Origin: Zea mays
Lineage: Eukaryota; Streptophyta; Magnoliopsida; Poales; Poaceae
Assembly: GCF_902167145.1 (NCBI RefSeq)
Contig: NC_050099.1
Span: 60,778,942-60,842,941 of the forward strand
Length of the DNA stretch: 64,000 nucleotides
Reading direction: 5' to 3'
How positions within the stretch are numbered: the stretch's first letter is position 1; each line of letters starts with the position of its first letter. A program made the translations under genes and the position numbers. Below, piece after piece: positions 46,416 through 56,585 of the stretch. Under the pieces are notes generated by a model. It ran no database searches. It saw only the letters and a list, made by a program, of their open reading frames with translations, and was not told the origin of the DNA.

Positions 46416-48791
46416 TTACGCTTGGGTTTTAGGTACCCAACTCTTGTTGGGTCCTACAAGGTTAGTTATAATAGGCTTTGGAATCCAAATACAAGTCTTG
46501 TCTCCCTTGCATTTGGATCCCAACTTCCTAGCAGCTACTTTTTCATTCTTACAAAAAATTGCAAAAGAAGTATTGCAAGCATGGTAAATAGTAGAAGGTT
46601 CATTACATACTCTCCTAGACACATGATGTGCAACATTACTTCTCCTAGGCCTACTTCTACCATCCACAAAAGTAGAACTTGATGCAAACATAGCATGTGA
46701 ATCATAAGTAGTATAAGCATAATTTCTATTATAATGAGAACAACTAGCAACTTTTTCATTATAGATAAAGGCATGGTTCCTTTGAGGACTACTAATCATA
46801 GGGGTCTTTCCTTTCTCCTTGTTGAGAACGGGAGCCCTATGGCTTGTTAAGTTCTTAGTTTCCTTTCGAAAACCAAGTCCATCCTTAATTGAGGGGTGTC
46901 TACCAATGGTGTAGGCATCCCTAGCAAATTTTAATTGATCAAAATTAATTTTGCAAGTCTTAAGTTGAGCATTAAGACTTGCCACCTCATCATTTACTTT
47001 GGTAATAGACATAAGGTGTTCATCACAAGCATCAACATCAAAATCCTTACATCTATTACAAATACTAACATGCTCTACACATGAACTAGATTTATTTGCT
47101 TTCTCTAGCTTAGCATTTAAATCATCATTTACACTCTTTAAACTAGACACAGTTTCATGGCAAGCAGATAACTCAGAAGATAGCATTTCATTCCTTTTAG
47201 TCTCTAGAGCAAGGGATTTTTGAACACTAATAAACTTATCATGCTCTTCATACAAAATATCCTCTTGCTTTTCTAAAAGTCTATCCTTTTCATTTAAAGC
47301 ATCAATTAGTTCATTAATGTTTTCTACTTTAGCTCTATCTAATCCTTTAAATAGACTAGAGTAATCTACTTCATCATCGGAGGAATCCTCATCACTAGAA
47401 GTAGAGTACTTAGGGGAATCTCGAACACTCACCTTCTTTTCCTTGGCCATGAGGCAGGTGTGGCGTTCGTTGGGGAAGAGCTAAGACTTGTTGAAGGCCA
47501 AGGCTGCCAGTCCTTCATCGTCGGAGTCGGATGAAGAGCAGTTCGAATCCCATTCTTTACCAAGGTGCGCCTCGCCCTTCGCCTTCTTGTAGACCTTCTT
47601 CTTCTCCCTCTTCCCATGCTTTTCTTGTTCCTGGTCATCATTATTGGGACATTGTGCTATGAAATGACCAGTCTTACCGCATTTGAAGCAGGAGCGCTTT
47701 CCCCTTGCTTTGCTCTTGTTGGGGTACTCCTTGCGTCCTTTCAATGCGGTCTTGAAGCGCTTGATGATAAGCGCCATCTCATCTTCGTTGAGGCCCGCGG
47801 CCTCCACTTGTGCCACCTTTCTTGGTAGCGTCTCCCTGTTGCTGGTTGCTTTGAGGGCAATGGTTTGAGGCTCGTGGACGGGTAGTGGACCGTTTAGAGC
47901 ATCGTCCACATATCGAGCCTCCTTCACCATCATGCGCCCGCTCACAAACTTCCCAAGAATCTCCTTGGGCGTCATCTTGGTGTACCTGGGATTCTCACGA
48001 ATAAGGTTGACAAGACGGGGGTCAATTACCGTAAATGACCTTAGCATTAGTCGAACAATGTCGTGGTCCGTCCATCTTGTGCTTCCATAGCTCCTAATCT
48101 TGTTGACCAGGTTCTTGAGCCTGTTGTATGTTTGTGTTGGCTCTTCTCCCCTGATCATCGCGAAACTTCCCAGCTCGCCTTCCACCAACTCCATTTTGGT
48201 GATCATGGTGGTGTCGTTTCCCTCATGTGGTATCTTGAGGGTATCCCAAATTTGCTTGGCGTTGTCCAAGCCACTCACCTTGTTGTATTCATCCCTGCAT
48301 AAAGATGCTAGCAAAACAGTGGTAGCTTGTGCATTCTTATGAATTTGCTCATTAATAAACACAGGGTTATCCGTACTATCGAAATGCATTCCATTTTCAA
48401 CTATCTTTCAAATACTAGGATGGAGAGAGAATAAGTGACTACGCATTTTGTGACTCCAAAAAGAGTAGTCTTCTCCATCAAACTGTGGAGGTTTACCAAG
48501 TGGAATTGAAAGCAAATGAGCATTGGAATTGAACGAAATACGAGAATAATCAAAAGAATAGTTTTGATTAACCGGTTTCTTTTTAGACGAGTCATCGTCG
48601 TCGTCGTCTCTCGGTGAAGAAGAGGAGGCATCGCTATCGTAGTAAATGATCTTCTTGATCCGCCTCTTCTTCTTCCTGTCCCTCTTCTTGTGACTCGATC
48701 CTAAGTCAGTGGGCTTGTCGTCCCTTGGCTCGTTGAAGAGGGACTCCTTCTCCTTGTCGTTGACCACCATCCCCTTTCCCTTAGGATCCAT
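46416..48791 (-). pseudogene. Sirevirus B gag (zinc knuckle plus coiled-coil extension)
   Basis: Minus strand, ATG at 48791, 37 bp beyond the primer site. In order: basic and Ser/Asp-rich N-terminus (IIYYDSDASSSSPRD), gag core (QFDGEDYSFWSHKMRSHL, NAKQIWDTLK, RENPRYTKMTP), zinc knuckle CFKCGKTGHFIAQC near 47690-47650, and then a long coiled-coil region with many Glu/Lys heptads (47450-46900), typical of the extended Sirevirus gag. The frame is continuous except for a TGA at about 48408 (Trp position) and a TAG at 47481. Stop at 46416. Confidence 0.9.
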
Positions 48792-48827
48792 CTCTTCGGG
48801 CGATTAGTCCCTTAGATGAAGAGAACG

Positions 48828-48841
48828 GCTCTGATACCAAC
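48828..48841 (-). other. Primer binding site of Sirevirus B
   Basis: On the minus strand GTTGGTATCAGAGC directly follows the 5' LTR, a perfect initiator tRNA-Met site. Confidence 0.92.
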
Positions 48842-50133
48842 TGAGAGCACCTAGAGGGGGGTGAATAGGTGATCCTGTAAAATTTAACACTAATAGCCAC
48901 AAAACTTAGTTATTAAAGTTAGAACGACTAAGTAGCGTGAAACGAGCTCTTGTGAACACAGACAATCAAAGAGAAAGCACACAAGAGACACGTGATTTTA
49001 TCCCGTGGTTCGGCCAAGTAACACTTGCCTACTTCCATGTTGTGGCGTCGCAATGGACGAGGGTTGCACTCAACCCCTTTCAAGTGATCCGATGATCAAC
49101 TTGAATACCACGGTTTTTCCTTTCTTTGTCTTTCTCCCGTTTGCGAGGAATCTCCACAACTTGGAGCCTCTCGCCCTTACAATGATGATCACAAAAGAAG
49201 CACAGAAGTAAGGGAGGGGAGAGCAACACACACAAGACTCAAATCACAGCACAATCACGCACACAAGTCACAACTTGAGCTCAAAAACACAACCCACGGG
49301 GTTCACAACTCAAATGGAGCTCAAGTCACTATCTCAAGGAATCAAATGCGTGAAGTGGGAGTCTTGGAGTCTTAGAATGTTTCTAGTAAGATTGGGTGAC
49401 TCCTCCATGCGCCTAGGGGTCCCTTTTATAGCCCCAAGGTAGCTAGGAGCCGTTGGAGGCCAACAAGGAAGGCCAAAGTTGCCTTATGTCGGGTGGTGCA
49501 CCGGACAGTCCGGTGCACCACCGGACAGTCACTGTAGACGGTCCGGTGCGGATCTCCTTCCTTTTTTGGTGCAGATGACCGTTGCAGCGTCGGGCCAGTT
49601 GGAGCACCGGACACTGTCCGGTGCGCAACGGATAGTCCGGTGCCGCATGCCGACCGTTGGCGCGGGCCACGCGTCGCCCGCGGATTGCGCGGTCGACCGT
49701 TGCACTGGCGGCCGTTGGTTCACCAGACAGTCCGGTGCACCACCGGACAGTCCGGTGCACCACCGGACAGTCCGGTGAATTATAGCCGTACACCGCCGAT
49801 TTTTCCCGAGAGTGGCCTGTTCACCGGAGGCTGGCCTGGCGCACCGGACACTGTCTGGTGCACCACCGGACAGTCCGGTGTGCCAAGCCAAGCTGGACTT
49901 CGGCTGTACCAAGCTAAGTCTTTTGCATTTCTTTTCTTCTCTTCTTTTCTCTGTTTCTAGCACTTAGACCATATATGTTAGTACTCAAAACAATGTGCTA
50001 AGTCTAGAAACATACCTTGTTACATGATTTGCACTTCTTGCTTGTTTGGCACATAATCAACTCACTTAATATGTGTTGGACACTTAATCACCAAAACATT
50101 ATAGAAATGGCCCAAGGGCACATTTCCCTTTCA
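48842..50133 (-). repeat. 5' LTR of Sirevirus B
   Basis: It is 1292 bp, 58 bp longer than the 3' LTR. The excess is extra CCGGACAGTCCGGTGCACCA palindrome units around 49620-49880. TATA on the minus strand (GGCTATAAAAGGG) is at 49423-49433. Confidence 0.94.
49423..49433 (-). promoter_or_regulatory. TATA box of Sirevirus B 5' LTR
   Basis: CTATAAAAGGG on the minus strand lies downstream of the palindrome cluster in transcription direction. The same motif is at 17451-17460 in the other LTR. Confidence 0.65.
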
Positions 50134-53100
50134 CTTGATACTGGTGCTAATGTTCATGTGTGTTCTAACATTAATTTGTTATCTTCTTATCAGTGTGCCC
50201 AGGATTCCTTCGTCCTAATGGGGAATGGGTCACATGCTTCAGTTCATGGCATTGGCACGGTGGATCTAAAGTTTACTTTGGGAAAGATCGTGCAGCGGAA
50301 GAACATGCAGCATGTCCCTTCTATACACAAGAATCTCATTAGCGGAACCCTTCTATGTAGATATGGGTTCAAGATAGTTTTGGAGTCCAATAAAATAGTT
50401 GTGTCTAAGTCTGGAAAATTTATTGGTAAAGGCTATGATTGCGGAGGCTTGTTCCGCTTTCTCTGTTAGATTTCAATAATAAGTCTGTGAACCATATTTG
50501 CGCTGATGTTGATGATCTTGCGAGTATTTGGCATTCTCGTTTGTGTCATAATAATTTTGGCTCTATGTCTCGGCTTTCCACCATGAGTTTAATTCCGAAT
50601 ATCACCATAGTCAAAGGTTCTAAGTGCCATAGTTGTGTACAGACGAAGCAACCTCGAAAGCCTCACAAGGCTACTGAGGAGAGACACCTGGCACCTCTAG
50701 AACTCATATATTCTGATCTTTGTGAGATGAATGGTGTGTTGACAAAAGGTGGCAAGAGACACTTCATGACATTGATTGATGATGCGTCTAGATTTTGCTA
50801 TGTATACTTGCTAAAAACTAAAGATAAGGCTTTAGACTACTTCAAAATCTATAAGGCTGAAGTTGAAAACCAACTAGAGATTAAGATCAAATGTCTTAGA
50901 TCAGATCGTGGTGGCAAATTCTTTCCCAAAGTCTTTGATGATTTCTGTGCAGAACATGGCATTATTCATGAGAGGACGCCTCCCTATTCACCCGAATCAA
51001 ATGGGATTGCTGAAAGGAAAAACCATACATTGACTGACCTAGTGAATGCCATGTTAGACACTTGTGGTTTATCTAAGGCATGTTGGGGGGAGGCAGTCCT
51101 GACTTCATGTCATGTTCTGAATAGAATTCCTATGGGCAAAGAAGAGAAAACTCCTTATGAGAAGTGGGTTGGGAAAAAACCATCACTTTCATACTTGCGC
51201 ACTTGGGGGTGCATGGCGAAAGTCAATGTACCAATTAATAAAAAGCGCAAGCTTGGACCAAGGACAGTGGATGGTGTCTTTCTTGGATATGCTTCGTGTA
51301 GCATAGCGTATAGATTTTTAGTAGTTAAATCTGAAGTTATTGATGTGTATGTTGATACTATTATGGAATCACGTGATGCTACTTTCTTTGAACACAAATT
51401 TCCAATGAAAGACATTCATAGCAATTCTAGATACTCTTCTAAGATAACTCCTGAACTTAGTACAACTGTTGAGAGTTCTGAACAGCCACATGAAATTGTC
51501 CTAGAGGAGGATGACAATGATGCTCCTAAAAGGAGCAAGATACAAAGGGTTGAAAAATCCTTTGGTGATGATTTCATTGTGTACCTTGTGGACGATACTC
51601 CTACTAGCATGGCGGAAGCATTTGCATCTCCAGATGCAGATGATTGGAAAGAAGCAGTTCATAATGAGATGGACTCGATTATTTCAAATGGTACGTGGGA
51701 AGTCACTGATCGACCCTATGGCTGTAAACCTGTGGGTTGTAATTGGGTGTTTAAAAAGAAGCTCAAGCCTAATGGTACAATTGAGAAGTACAAGGCTAGG
51801 CTTGTGGATAAAGGCTATACTCAGAAAGAAGGAGAAGACTTCTTTGATACTTACTCATCTATTGCTAGAATGACTACTATTCGAGTACTACTTTCCTTGG
51901 CTGCCTCGTATGGTCTCCTTGTCCATCAGATGGATGTAAAGACAACTTTTCTTAATGGAGAGCTGGACAAGGAAATATATATGGATGAGCCTGATGGATT
52001 TGTAGTAAAGGGTCAAGAAAGCATGGTGTGCAAGTTATTGAAATCTTTGTATGGTCTGAAGCAAGCACCAAAGCAGTGGCATGAGAAGTTTGACACGACT
52101 CTAACGTCTACAGGCTTTGCCATTAATGAGGCAGACATGTGTGTATATTATCGCTATGGTGGGGGCGAAGGAGTTATATTGTGCTTATATGTTGATGATA
52201 TATTGATATCTGGCACAGACATTGATGTGATCAATGAAGTCAAGTCTTTTCTATCAAAGAGTTCTGATATGAAAGATCTGGGAGAAGCTGATGTGATTCT
52301 AAACATCAAGCTAATTAAGGCAGATGGTGGGATTACTCTCTCGCAATCTCATTATGTTGAAAAGGTTTTGAAGCGATTTGGCTTCTCTGATTGCAAACCG
52401 TCTCCAACACCTTATGATCCCAGTGTGACACTATGAAAGTACAAGAGAATTGGTTTAGACCAATTGAGATATTCTCAGATCATCGGTTCACTCATGTATC
52501 TTGCTAGTGCAACAAGGCCCGATATTTCATTTGCTGTGAGCAAATTGAGTAGGTTCATGTCAAACCCCGGACCTTATCATTGGCATGCACTTGAGCGGGT
52601 TATGCGCTACTTGCACGGTACAATGAGCTATGGAATTCACTATTCTGGTCAGCATGCAGTACTTGAAGGATATAGTGATTCGAACTGAATATCTGATGTA
52701 GACGAGCTTTATGCCACCAGTGGTTATGTCTTTACTATTGGTGGAGGTGCGATATCATGGAGATCATGCAAGCAGACCATCTTGATGAGGTCAACCATGG
52801 AAGCCGAGCTAGCTGTACTTGACATAGCAACCGTTGAGGCAGAATGGTTGCGTGAACTTTTGATGGACTTGCCGGTGGTTGAGAAACCAATCCAGCTATC
52901 CTTATGAACTGTGACAATCAGACAGTGATTGCTAAAGTGACAAGTTCTAAGGATAATGGGAAGCCATCAAGACATGTCAAAAGACGATTGAAGTCTGTCA
53001 GAAAGTTGAGAAACTCTGGAGTTGTAAGTGTGACTTATTATATTTCAACAGATTAAAATTTGGCAGATCCTTTTACAAAGGGACTACCACGTAATGTGAT

Positions 53101-53139
53101 AGAAATCACATCGAGAGAGATGGGTATGAGACCTGTATA
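50134..53139 (+). pseudogene. Ty1/copia pol of element A
   Basis: It resumes after element B's CTTGA duplication. Protease (LDTGANVHVC) runs to a frameshift near 50455. Integrase follows with the zinc site (WHSRLCHNN, CHSCVQTKQ) and core (IYSDLCEM, RSDRGGKF, SPESNGIAERK). Reverse transcriptase (about 51590-52430) has KKKLKPNGTIEKYKARLV, HQMDVKTTFLNGE and the catalytic LYVDDILISG. RNase H (52460-53139) has SDSN and TMEAEL motifs and ends near DPFTKGLP. Breaks are a TGA at 52434, a TGA at 52686 (Trp position), and stops near 52905 and 53055. Integrase shows RSDRGGK where RSDNGGE is usual, so a catalytic-loop residue is altered too. Confidence 0.9.
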
Positions 53140-53687
53140 AGTTGTCATGGTGGAAACCTAGTCTATGTGATCGAAGATCCCGTGAATTAGGTCCTAGAAA
53201 GAACAAGTCATTAGTGAACTGAGGAGAGTAACCTTTGACCCTCTCTAAGTAAAGATGCAATACTCTCAATTGTAAGGCAGGTTGGCTTTGTGCATTAATG
53301 TGTTTTGTTGGCTTTTATTAGCGAAGATGTTGTCCTGCATAACATTCTTGAAAGAACACACATATATGAGTTAGACTATCTAATGTCACAGTCTATGAGA
53401 TCTCGGTGATCTCTAGTAAACTCATGAAGAGACCTTGGAGTACGACGTATATGCTCCACCCGAGAAGGGGACTACTGGTAGCCAGGTACTGGTTATGGCT
53501 TTAAGTGAAACCCGTTCACACAAAACTTGCAATTCAAGGCATAGTCCATTGTCCAAGTTGTGGGTTGGTGTAGCTTGGAGTTCTAGGCGGAAGTTCAACT
53601 TAACAGTCTCTGCTGAAACACTAGTATATTAAACAATAGTGAACAGTAGCAAAACTGCTGATGTGCATTTGAGATCTGGTGGGAGAT
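53140..53687 (+). other. 3' UTR and polypurine tract of element A
   Basis: About 550 bp without coding sense. GAGATCTGGTGGGAGAT (53671-53687) abuts the 3' LTR and is the PPT. Confidence 0.7.
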
Positions 53688-54693
53688 TGTTGGATTTATG
53701 GGCTAGGCCCAATTGAGAAATTCAATTAAATCCTAGAAAAATCTCAAAAGCTCATGTATGGGTATGGCTAGGGAACGGTGGAACAAATAATGCCATATTG
53801 CTAGTCCAAGTGGAGTGGAACTAGTTTAAATATGGAGGCTACACTCACTCACCAAAGTCATGTATGAGAGTAGAGAGTGTGGAGAACCACACGCGTGCTC
53901 GCCACGCCTCGCCTCGCTGGGGCAGGGCGAAGGGCGCGGGCGCACAACATGCGCGTGAATGGTCCGCCGAAATCCGGCCCCTCGCCTTGCGGGGGCGCGG
54001 CTTCCTTTTGCCGTTTTATTTTTTGGTCGTTTGGCTATTAAGTTTAGAGCCCTAACCGATCACGATAAGGATCTGAGCCGTTATCAGATCACGAGTCTAT
54101 CAGTTCGTGGATAACGTGCAGATCGGATCGCGGATCGTTATCGGTTCGCTGACACGACCCTATATAAGGTGCCTATCAGCCAGCGTCAAACCCATCCCAA
54201 GACATGTTAGGTTTTCGCCTCTGCTCACAACTGTGCCGTCATCGTAGTTCTCTTCATCCCGACCGCCGACGTGCATCTGCGTTTGGGAGAGCAGGTCTTC
54301 GGAACCCTTCGCCTTCGAGATCCTGCACCGGGAGAGGATGAATAAGGTTTTTGGGAAGCGTTCTCATGCGACTGCTCCTGATCTTGTCGTCGACCCTGCT
54401 GCTTCGATGTCATCGCCCCTGTTGCTTCGACGTCATCGACCTCGCTGCTTCAACGTCGTCGATCCTGCTCCTTCCGGTCCGCGTCGTCTACCAATATATT
54501 TGATCAGTACGCATCATCTTATTTGACCTTGTACTTCAGTTCATCTTTTATGGTAGATGTGTGTTGCATTTTTATGATTATGCTGTTAGGTAACCTGCTA
54601 GGTTACTTGTTGTGAAACAGACACCTAGACAATTTATTGTTGGTCATGATTTATATTCGGAATTTAATCTGGAAAATGTCTAATATTTCAACA
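53688..54693 (+). repeat. 3' LTR of copia A
   Basis: It starts TGTTGGATTTATGGGC and ends ATATTTCAACA, followed by TATCC. The TATA box CCTATATAAGG is intact here (54159-54169). Confidence 0.93.
54159..54169 (+). promoter_or_regulatory. TATA box of copia A 3' LTR
   Basis: CCTATATAAGG. The matching site in the 5' LTR (15420-15430) lacks four bases of the box. Any transcript from this copy would read rightward into the Helitron body. Confidence 0.55.
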
Positions 54694-54774
54694 TATCCTT
54701 TATCACCATTTTCATTTGCGTTTGGTAGTAACTGATGAATGTCATTGGCACCTTTGTTCCATGCTCACAGTTAT

Positions 54775-54848
54775 CTACTTGACTGGGTGATTTGTTGAAA
54801 AGGTGTAGTACCGCAATCTGCTAAACTGCTCTCCTTGTTTATTCCTTT
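54775..54848 (+). repeat. 74-bp repeat, copy 2 (second Helitron-end-like sequence)
   Basis: This is an ungapped match to 14732-14805. Immediately before it the sequence reads A|TCTACTTGAC, so it could be a second, shortened Helitron 5' end. Confidence 0.7.
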
Positions 54849-55035
54849 TAGTTGTTTTTGAGTTTTGACGATAAAGATGTGTGCTTTATCATGCTTGATC
54901 AACAGCTGCAATCTTTGATTTCTGTGACCTATGTAAACATTTAGAATTTTGGCAGCATGCATGTTGTTTTCTCTTTTCTGGATTGATGGCTAAATTAAAG
55001 GCTGTTTGGATTGATTGTTACATTAAAATCGATTT

Positions 55036-55242
55036 TCATATAAACGCTAAGGCTTTGGCACCGAAAAGGAAGAAATATTCTTCGCCAACCTTTTCTCTTA
55101 TTTCAACATTAGCGCCATCAAGGGTGCCAATGATAACACAACCATTCATAGAGAATTCATGTTGCTTGTTCCACTTGCTTCCATACCCGGAAGTACTACT
55201 AATATGTTGTAAAAATTTGCTACCAGGGAGTAATTGCGGCAA
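55036..55242 (-). pseudogene. Starch (alpha-glucan) phosphorylase gene fragment
   Basis: Minus-strand translation gives LLPGSKFLQHIS and then SMNGCVIIGTLDGANVEIRE (signature-like) followed by FFLFGAKA. Between them, in the neighbouring frame, GMEASGTSNM can be read (about 55185-55156), which is the diagnostic phosphorylase motif. So two compensating small indels bracket that segment. The family cleaves alpha-1,4-glucans with phosphate, using pyridoxal phosphate, in plastids or cytosol. Only about 65 residues of a normally 800-1000-residue enzyme are present, with no start or flanking exons, so it is non-functional. Its position inside the Helitron body suggests capture. Confidence 0.82.
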
Positions 55243-55445
55243 AGGAGAAAGAGCAGTGAAGGAAGATCATCAGTGAAGCCTACCAGGTGCTCAGGGAGAA
55301 GTGAAGGCCTAACAGAAATGGACTACAATCCCTTGTCAGCACGAGAGCTATTTGCTAAGGATTCTTACACTGGGCCACACATTCTGAGCATGCTTGCTCT
55401 AGGTGGCTAACTATCTGATTGTGTTTCATTTCACTGCACATCCAG
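55243..55445 (+). other. Helitron interior, unassigned
   Basis: Sequence between the two gene fragments. A short plus-strand frame (PLSARELFAKDSYTGPHILS, near 55331-55390) may be a third captured piece, but I do not recognise it. It ends in an acceptor-like CACATCCAG just before the methyltransferase exon. Confidence 0.35.
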
Positions 55446-55596
55446 ATTTGGTACAACAACGTCCCTCACCCAAAGCCGGTGGAGTATAAGAAAGATCAGA
55501 ACTGGGTTACAAGGTCTGATGATTATCTTGTTTTTTCCTGAAGGTGGAACTCAATTCAAAGATGGTGTGGGAAGATACATTCAGTTTGTTAAACAG
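55446..55596 (+). pseudogene. PMT-type (DUF248) S-adenosylmethionine methyltransferase exon fragment
   Basis: Plus strand after acceptor CACATCCAG: IWYNNVPHPKPVEYKKDQNW, then a frame slip at the T-run near 55530, then EGGTQFKDGVGRYIQFVKQ, ending exactly at CAG|GTAAAC, a splice donor (55596/55597). This is the W-x-NVP..K..QNW..GGTQF.GV..YI block of plant PMT proteins, Golgi putative methyltransferases linked to pectin and wall polysaccharides. It most resembles the PMT24-26 subgroup by memory. Only one exon is visible. The frame slip and Gly-to-Glu change (PEGGT for PGGGT) mark it as a pseudogene. Confidence 0.78.
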
Positions 55597-56557
55597 GTAA
55601 ACATTACCAAATGTCCAAATCAGTAGATCGTTGTTGTCTATGTTGGGACAGCTTAACTCTACTCTACAGAGTAATTTCGTTAAGTACTTTGACAGACAAG
55701 TGAGTTGCATGCATCATGCGAATCGAGGTGTTTCACTTGTGTGTTTCATTTGATAAATTTCACTACCTTGCTCGCTCTTAGTTTGTTCAATGCAATTTGA
55801 ATCTTTGTTGTTCAGGGTTGAACATAAGAAGCAAAGTTACAATGAAATGGAAGGAGTGATGTGGTGCAAGAATCAAAGACACTGAAGAACACATTGGTGT
55901 TGCCTAAGTTGCCGCTTCCCAAGTAATTTTATGCATTCTTTTTGTAAAGATTAACAACTCTATGGTGGAAGTCTTGAAGCAATAAGATGGGATATGTTGT
56001 TCCAAGCCAAACTTAACAGCTTGCTGTTCAGGAATCTGGATGCGCGCGATCTCTGCTATTTGTTCCTTAGAACACTGTCGTGCTAGCAAGACGATGCATT
56101 TTGTCCGGATACGGTTTGGGATGTATAGTGTTGTTCCTTTTGAGATTTTTTTATTTCTATGCATTAATCCACCGGGGTAAATCATACTACTTTATTTACT
56201 TAGCCTTTATCCTTTGATTATGTGGGTGGTATTTTGAAAATGTTTGTTTATGGATAAAACATCTATGTTCCATAGTGATTATTTTAAGCTCGTATACTTG
56301 TTAATATTGTAACGATGCTACCAATACATTTCACCATTCTGTAATAAATTACTCGTACTGCTCAAAAATTGCAAACCATCTTGATCATTAGAAACAACTT
56401 CATATTCTCTTTTTTTTAGAAAACGGGTTGAATATTTTATATCGCGACCACCATGTCATGAATTATGCAAGTGGAAGTGAGTACACATGAGTTAGCAAGA
56501 ATACAACTCTTCATCTAAATTGATCGCTATAATTAATCATCAAATATGATTTATGTA
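55597..56557 (+). other. Helitron interior, intron and unassigned sequence
   Basis: It begins as intron sequence of the PMT fragment. There is no frame I recognise. A minus-strand frame of 93 codons (56185-55904) has no familiar motif. Sequence near 56040-56130 is GC-richer and may be part of another captured exon. Confidence 0.35.
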
Positions 56558-56585
56558 CCATCATAATGCATGGGCATTATACTAG
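56558..56585 (+). other. Helitron 3' terminus
   Basis: It runs CCATCATAATGCATGGGCAT..CTAG, then T. Compared with the maize-type 3' consensus (YCGTNRYAAHGCACGK..CTAG) only two positions differ, both as expected for CpG decay (CG to CA, and CG to TG). The short stem CCAT/ATGG remains of the usual hairpin. Confidence 0.65.

Larger units (their letters stand above)
16867..50133 (-). mobile_element. Sirevirus B (Opie/Ji-like), minus strand
   Basis: It is flanked by CTTGA at 16862-16866 and 50134-50138. On the minus strand the order is 5' LTR (48842-50133), tRNA-Met primer site, gag with coiled coil and zinc knuckle, protease and integrase (cut at 45567 by element C), and then, past C, the rest of integrase, RT, RNase H, 3' spacer, PPT and 3' LTR (16867-18100). 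Without C the element is about 8.9 kb. Gag wording (KGKGMVV.., YYDSDASSSSPRDDD, KPPQFDGEDYSFWSHKMR) is characteristic of maize Sireviruses. Confidence 0.94.
14929..54693 (+). mobile_element. Ty1/copia element A, host of the nest
   Basis: LTRs of 1016 bp (14929-15944) and 1006 bp (53688-54693) are flanked by exact TATCC duplications (14924-14928 and 54694-54698). The plus-strand order is gag, then protease, integrase, reverse transcriptase and RNase H. It is interrupted at 16866 by element B, inserted with TSD CTTGA inside the protease active-site codons. Without B the element is about 6.5 kb. It is the outermost and, by LTR divergence (about 4.5 percent in a sampled 330 bp), the oldest of the four nested LTR elements. 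Confidence 0.93.
14726..56585 (+). mobile_element. Probable Helitron with captured gene fragments, split by a 39.8 kb retrotransposon nest
   Basis: The 5' end TCTCTACTACTTGA at 14726 follows an A and fits the maize-type 5' consensus TCTMTAYTAM. The 3' end (56558-56585) runs CCATCATAATGCATGGGCAT and ends CTAG, followed by T. It matches the maize-type 3' consensus except at two CpG-decay positions. Insertion between A and T and the lack of a target duplication fit Helitrons. Without the nested elements the body is about 2.1 kb (14726-14928 plus 54699-56585). It contains pieces of two unrelated host genes, as gene-capturing Helitrons do. No Rep/helicase is present. The 5' end lies in CT-rich sequence, so it is less secure than the 3' end. 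Confidence 0.6.

Noticed and set aside
54694..54698. TATCC duplication read as continuing Helitron homology with the 14.9 kb flank
   Set aside because: It is simply the target duplication of copia A. The real duplicated segment is the separate 74-bp repeat.
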